A stretch of 35,964 nucleotides of DNA from an uncultured Clostridia bacterium. Lineage in GTDB: Bacteria; Bacillota; Clostridia; TANB77; CAG-508. Below are positions 32,185 to 35,964 of this stretch, in pieces. The stretch lies in the NCBI GenBank assembly GCA_947630235.1, contig CANRGN010000018.1, positions 1 through 35,964 on the forward strand, read 5' to 3'. The translations under genes were made by a program, and so were the position numbers. Numbering within the stretch: the first letter of the stretch is position 1; every line of letters starts with the position of its first letter. The notes beneath the pieces were generated by a model. That model did not search any database and was not told where the DNA came from. It saw only the letters and a program-made list of their open reading frames with translations.

Positions 32185-33198
32185 ATGAAAGAATATAAGT
32201 TGGCTTTAGTTGGTGCAACTGGTGTGGTAGGAAGAATTGCAAGGACAGTTTTGGAAGAAAAAAAATTACCAATAAAAGAATATGTTTTCTTTTCTTCTGC
32301 AAAATCTGCTGGTACAGAAATTGAATTCATGGGAAAAAATTATATTGTAAGAGAGTTAAAGGAAGATTCTTTTGATGAGGGATTTGACTTTGCCATTTTT
32401 TCCGCTGGTGGAGATACTTCAAAAAAATATTCTCCAATAGCTGCAAGTAAAGGATGTATTGTAGTTGATAATAGTAGTGCTTTTAGAATGGATCCAAATG
32501 TTCCTTTAATAGTTCCTGAAGTAAATTCTGATAAAATAAAAAATAATAAAGGAATAATTGCAAATCCTAATTGTTCTACTATTCAAGCTGTCGTAGCTTT
32601 AAAACCATTAGATAATAAATATAAAATAAAAAGAGTAGTATATTCTACATATCAAGCAGTATCAGGTGCAGGGATAAATGGAATTAAAGATTTAGAAAAT
32701 GGAATAAAGAATTATGAAAGTAAAGAAGAATATGAACTTAAAAAATTTCCTTATCCAATTTTCAACAATTGTTTACCTCATATAGATGTTTTTTTAGATA
32801 ATGGGTATACAAAAGAAGAAGAAAAGATGATAAATGAAACAAGAAAAATATTAGATAGGCCAGATTTACCTGTAACTGCTACAACTGTTAGAGTTCCTGT
32901 TTTCAATTCACATAGTGAATCTATAAATGTTGAATTTGAGAAGGATTTTGATATTGAAGATTTAATTCAAACTTTAAAAAATGCTAAAGGTATTATTTTA
33001 AAAGAAAATGTTAAAGAAAATATATATCCCTTAGCAATAAATTCTAATAATCATGATGAGGTTTATGTTGGAAGAATTAGAAGAGATTTTAGTGTAAAAT
33101 CAGGAGTTAATCTTTGGGTAGTTGCAGATAATACAAGAAAAGGTGCTGCAAGTAATGCTATACAAATTGTTGAAAAAATAATTGAAATGAATAAGTAA
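32185..33198 (+). CDS. asd: Aspartate-semialdehyde dehydrogenase
   Basis: Reduces aspartyl phosphate to aspartate semialdehyde with NADPH, feeding lysine/diaminopimelate, threonine and methionine synthesis. 337 residues: nucleotide-binding GATGVVGR (10-17), SAGGDTSKK, and the catalytic C130 in NPNCSTIQ; later SGAGINGI and RVPVFNSHSE (active-site His). Start ATG 32185 follows GAGAGGTGG; the frame extends five codons up to a TTG without a ribosome site. It is divergent from the kinase gene. It stands alone: dapA is not next to it. Confidence 0.94.
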   Translation: MKEYKLALVGATGVVGRIARTVLEEKKLPIKEYVFFSSAKSAGTEIEFMGKNYIVRELKEDSFDEGFDFAIFSAGGDTSKKYSPIAASKGCIVVDNSSAFRMDPNVPLIVPEVNSDKIKNNKGIIANPNCSTIQAVVALKPLDNKYKIKRVVYSTYQAVSGAGINGIKDLENGIKNYESKEEYELKKFPYPIFNNCLPHIDVFLDNGYTKEEEKMINETRKILDRPDLPVTATTVRVPVFNSHSESINVEFEKDFDIEDLIQTLKNAKGIILKENVKENIYPLAINSNNHDEVYVGRIRRDFSVKSGVNLWVVADNTRKGAASNAIQIVEKIIEMNK

Positions 33199-33266
33199 TT
33201 ATTTTTAAATTTTTGTTTTATAACAGTAATTTTACTTGAAAATTACTTAGCAAATATTATCTAAGG

Positions 33267-33310
33267 CAAAACGGATTTTTTGATTAATCAAAAAATCTGT
33301 TTTGTTTTTG
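33267..33310 (+). terminator. Terminator after asd
   Basis: A 19-bp near-perfect stem with almost no loop (33267-33285 and 33286-33304; one G-T pair), ending CAAAAC.../...GTTTTG, then TTTTT. A smaller hairpin AGTAATTTT/AAAATTACT (33225-33247) precedes it. The rest of 33311-33532 is AT-rich; only a TATAAT at 33501-33506, a possible -10, is notable. Confidence 0.9.
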
Positions 33311-33532
33311 GTATTTTGAAAAGCACTTTTTTTAAGTATAATATAGTTGAGAAAAAATTATATGAAACAAGGTAAATTATTAAAAAAATATTTTTTTAAA
33401 TAATTTTTATAAACTAAGAGTATTAATGAAAACAATGGTTGATAGAAAATTGCTGGTTTTATAATTTTTTACTTGTAAATTATTAATTATTATGATTTAA
33501 TATAATGAGAATTTGTAATTTTGGGAGATATT

Positions 33533-34795
33533 ATGAGTGAATTTGATATAATTAAAAAAACAAAATTTCCTAATACAATACATACGATAAAAAGAGATTT
33601 AATAAACTTAGGATTAAAAGAAGGCGACATAGTTTTAGTTCATTCTTCAATGTCTAAAATTGGTTGGGTTTGTGGAGATGAATTAACTATAGTACAAGCA
33701 TTATTAGATGTTGTTGGACAAAATGGCACTATTGTTATGCCTGCTCATACTGGAGGAAATACTAATCCTGACAGCTGGTCTCATCCTCCTGTTCCAGAAA
33801 CTTGGAGAGAGCCAATAAGAAGAACTATGCCAGAATACAGTATTAACAATACTCCAACTAGAGGTATGGGTAAAATTGCTGAATGTTTTAGAAATTATGA
33901 AGGCACAGTTAGATCTAATCATCCTCAATTTTCTTTTTGTGCTAATGGAAGATATAAAAATGAAATAGTAGAAAAACATGATTTAACTTATGCTTTGGGA
34001 ATGAATAGCCCTTTAGGAAAGTTATTTGAACTTAATGCAAAGGTTTTATTATTAGGTGTAGGATATTCAAATTGTACTTGCATGCATGTTGCTGAAACGT
34101 TAGTTGGTAAGCCAAATTTAGTAAAAAAAGGTTCTGCTATAAATTTAAATGGTAATAGAGAATGGGTATGGTATGATGATATAGATTATAATTCAGATTG
34201 TTTTGACGAAATCGGTATGTTATATGAAAAAAAACATAATGATGTAGTATATGGACATGTTGGTGGCGCAAATTGTAGAGTATTAAATTTAAAAAATATA
34301 GTTAATTTTACTAAAGATTTTTTAGAAGAAAATAATAATTTAAATTTATCATATAAAAAATGTGATACTGAAGATGAACTTTATATTTATAAAGAATTTA
34401 AAAATAAATTAGATTTATATGAAGATGTTCAAAAAATAGAATATGAAAAAGTTTTAAATTGGAAAAAAGAAAATCTTCATAGTGAAATATCAGATTGTAC
34501 AAAAATATTATGTAATGGAAAGTATATAGGATATTTTTCAATAAATGAAGAAAATAAAAAAGCAGAAATAGATAATTTCTTTATTTCAGAAGAATATCAA
34601 AATAGAGGTTTTGCTAGAAAAGCTTTAAATCATTGTTTAGATATTATAATGCAAAAAAATATTTCAATGGTTTATTCTTATGTATTTACAAAAGATGAAA
34701 GGCAAATTGAACTATATACTAAATGTGGATTTGTTGTAAGAGAATTTATAGGTGATAATAGATGTGTAATGTCAAAAAAAATACAATATAATTAA
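33533..34795 (+). CDS. AAC(3)-family N-acetyltransferase fused to a GNAT domain
   Basis: 420 residues. About 1-270 match the aminoglycoside 3-N-acetyltransferase/YokD fold (GDIVLVHSSMSKIGWVCG, NGTIVMPAHTGG, RGMGKIAECF, NHPQFSF, and GVGYSNCTCMHVAE). Residues about 290-420 form a GNAT acetyltransferase with the acetyl-CoA loop QNRGFARKAL and a typical VYTKCGF-like YTKCGFVVREF ending. Two unrelated acetyl-transfer folds in one chain is unusual. AAC(3)-type proteins may acetylate aminoglycosides or other amines; resistance cannot be assumed. Start ATG 33533 follows GGGAG. Confidence 0.85.
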   Translation: MSEFDIIKKTKFPNTIHTIKRDLINLGLKEGDIVLVHSSMSKIGWVCGDELTIVQALLDVVGQNGTIVMPAHTGGNTNPDSWSHPPVPETWREPIRRTMPEYSINNTPTRGMGKIAECFRNYEGTVRSNHPQFSFCANGRYKNEIVEKHDLTYALGMNSPLGKLFELNAKVLLLGVGYSNCTCMHVAETLVGKPNLVKKGSAINLNGNREWVWYDDIDYNSDCFDEIGMLYEKKHNDVVYGHVGGANCRVLNLKNIVNFTKDFLEENNNLNLSYKKCDTEDELYIYKEFKNKLDLYEDVQKIEYEKVLNWKKENLHSEISDCTKILCNGKYIGYFSINEENKKAEIDNFFISEEYQNRGFARKALNHCLDIIMQKNISMVYSYVFTKDERQIELYTKCGFVVREFIGDNRCVMSKKIQYN

Positions 34796-34865
34796 TAAAA
34801 ATATTGAAAAAAGAAAAAAATTAATATAAAATGTAACAAAAGAAAAATTTAGAGGTGAACAAAAG

Positions 34866-35810
34866 ATGACAGAAAAGCTTGAAGTTTATAACAAAATAAA
34901 TAATAAAAATTATTTAAGATTTGAATTAAATGAAAGCAATGAAAAGGAATATTTTAATAAGTTAATTTCAGTTCGTGATGCATTAATTGAAGTTGAGAAA
35001 AATAATAATGAATCATATTATAATAAAATTTCTAAATTAGAAAATTTAAAAGAAGATATAAAAAATTATTATAATTATTATCAAGAGGCCTGTTGTGCAG
35101 AACTAGATATAAAAAAAGTTTTTGAAGAATATGAAAAAGATTACATTATTCCTATAGATAAATTAGCAATTAGAAAAGAAAAGTTGCAATTGCAAGTTGT
35201 GCCATATAAAACTAATGGAATTTGGCAAAGATTTAAAGCCTTCTTTAGTTATGAAGGTAGGGCAAAACTTAAAATTGAAAAAGAATTTAACAAAGAATTA
35301 AAAAATATTGATAAAGAAATTAAAGAACTAGAAAATGTAAAAAAAGGTAATCCGTTAAATTTTACAAATTTAGAAGATAAAATATATAAAGATATATTAG
35401 AAAATGTAGATTATGATATAGTAAATAATGGTATTTTAACGGAAGAAGAAAGAAATGAAGTAAAAGCTAGTATAAAAATTTCAAAAGATATTGTAATAAA
35501 AAATGCAAAGAAAGATTTCTTAAATAAAATTTCAGAATATATAGAAGTTTGTTCTGATTATTCAGAAATTTCAGATTTAAATGTAGAAGAACATTTCAAA
35601 TTTAAAAATACAGAATTTAAATTATATTTGCAAGATGGATATTTTGATAATGACTATAATTCTGTAGTTAAATATTTAGAATTAGCCAAATCTGAGAACG
35701 ATTTTATAGGTAAACAAGCAGCAAAAAAATTAATTGATGGAATACAAGAATGTATAGAAGAATTAGAAAAACTTATAAATCAAGATGATAGTAGTTTAAA
35801 ATTAGCTTAA
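34866..35810 (+). CDS. Coiled-coil protein of unknown function
   Basis: 314 residues, Lys/Glu/Asn-rich, no signal peptide or clear membrane segment. Helical segments at about 35-100 and 120-170 surround the motif NGIWQRFKAFFSYEGRAKLK. The C-terminal third has LQDGYFDNDYNSVVKYLELAKSENDFIG and a helical end. I do not recognise a family. It starts at ATG 34866 after AGAGGTG and is followed by a strong terminator, forming a single-gene unit. Confidence 0.75.
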   Translation: MTEKLEVYNKINNKNYLRFELNESNEKEYFNKLISVRDALIEVEKNNNESYYNKISKLENLKEDIKNYYNYYQEACCAELDIKKVFEEYEKDYIIPIDKLAIRKEKLQLQVVPYKTNGIWQRFKAFFSYEGRAKLKIEKEFNKELKNIDKEIKELENVKKGNPLNFTNLEDKIYKDILENVDYDIVNNGILTEEERNEVKASIKISKDIVIKNAKKDFLNKISEYIEVCSDYSEISDLNVEEHFKFKNTEFKLYLQDGYFDNDYNSVVKYLELAKSENDFIGKQAAKKLIDGIQECIEELEKLINQDDSSLKLA

Positions 35811-35815
35811 TATGT

Positions 35816-35853
35816 ACAGATAATTGTTATATTATACAATTATCTGTTTTTTA
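35816..35853 (+). terminator. Terminator at the right end
   Basis: A perfect 11-bp stem ACAGATAATTG/CAATTATCTGT (35816-35826 and 35837-35847) followed by TTTTTAT. Nothing firm is visible in 35854-35964. Confidence 0.92.
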
Positions 35854-35964
35854 TATTTTGTAAAAGGAGTTTTGAAAAAGACATGGAGCCGTAACAGAAA
35901 AGTAGAAGGAGTTATAGTATATCATATAAAAGTTTAACTCGTTCAAGGGATACATTTAAGAGTT

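Noticed and set aside
35872..35937. TTG-started 21-residue ORF after AAGGAG at the right edge
   Set aside because: Short, no recognised family, and cut off from context by the window end.
1..35964. CRISPR arrays, tRNA or rRNA genes
   Set aside because: No regularly spaced repeats and no tRNA-like or rRNA sequence seen on reading both strands.

Overview
The window looks like a chromosomal segment of a very AT-rich (roughly 25% G+C by eye), Gram-positive, anaerobic member of the Firmicutes, probably a gut Clostridia-type lineage. The evidence is a flavodiiron protein paired with rubredoxin, sortase and LPKTG wall anchoring, a Spo0A-type DNA-binding domain with 0A-like boxes, an HrcA/CIRCE-controlled clpB, and strong GGAGG ribosome sites. 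All gene ends examined use TAA or TAG; none uses TGA.

Layout. 1-132 is the tail of a wall-anchored surface protein, followed by a large nested hairpin. 506-2492 is a two-gene aromatic amino acid unit (prephenate dehydratase, aminotransferase). 2638-3953 is an oxygen/NO detoxification pair (flavodiiron protein, short rubredoxin). 4405-13857 is a surface-protein locus: a 2216-residue secreted adhesin with SpaA/Cna-B-like repeats whose C-terminus looks like the variable repeat of a diversity-generating retroelement (DGR), then a pilin-like LPKTG protein split by one in-frame TAA. 14385-15764 is a purA of foreign-looking composition, bracketed by near-identical hairpin repeats. 15871-19277 (minus strand) holds recQ, two small unknown genes and an XRE regulator.

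19424-22167 is the most novel-looking part: a Spo0A-like response regulator, a 14-codon Trp-rich micro-ORF with its own ribosome site and terminator, and a membrane GHKL-type sensor. Helically phased TGTCA-type boxes lie upstream of both the regulator and the micro-ORF. I infer a small peptide-linked signalling circuit. 22264-23846 holds a Rpn/PD-(D/E)XK nuclease gene between two copies of a structured, apparently covarying noncoding repeat; a partial third copy follows purA.

23960-26557 is clpB with a textbook promoter and CIRCE operator. 26583-30192 contains a frameshifted radical SAM gene (YtqA-like), a helical zinc phospholipase-like protein, a frameshifted YgjP-like metalloprotease, an unknown protein and a radical SAM/SPASM protein. 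30249-30941 is a sortase that could anchor the window's wall proteins. A GHKL kinase on the minus strand has tandem 0A-like boxes at its promoter. The right end holds asd, an AAC(3)-GNAT fusion and a coiled-coil protein of unknown function.
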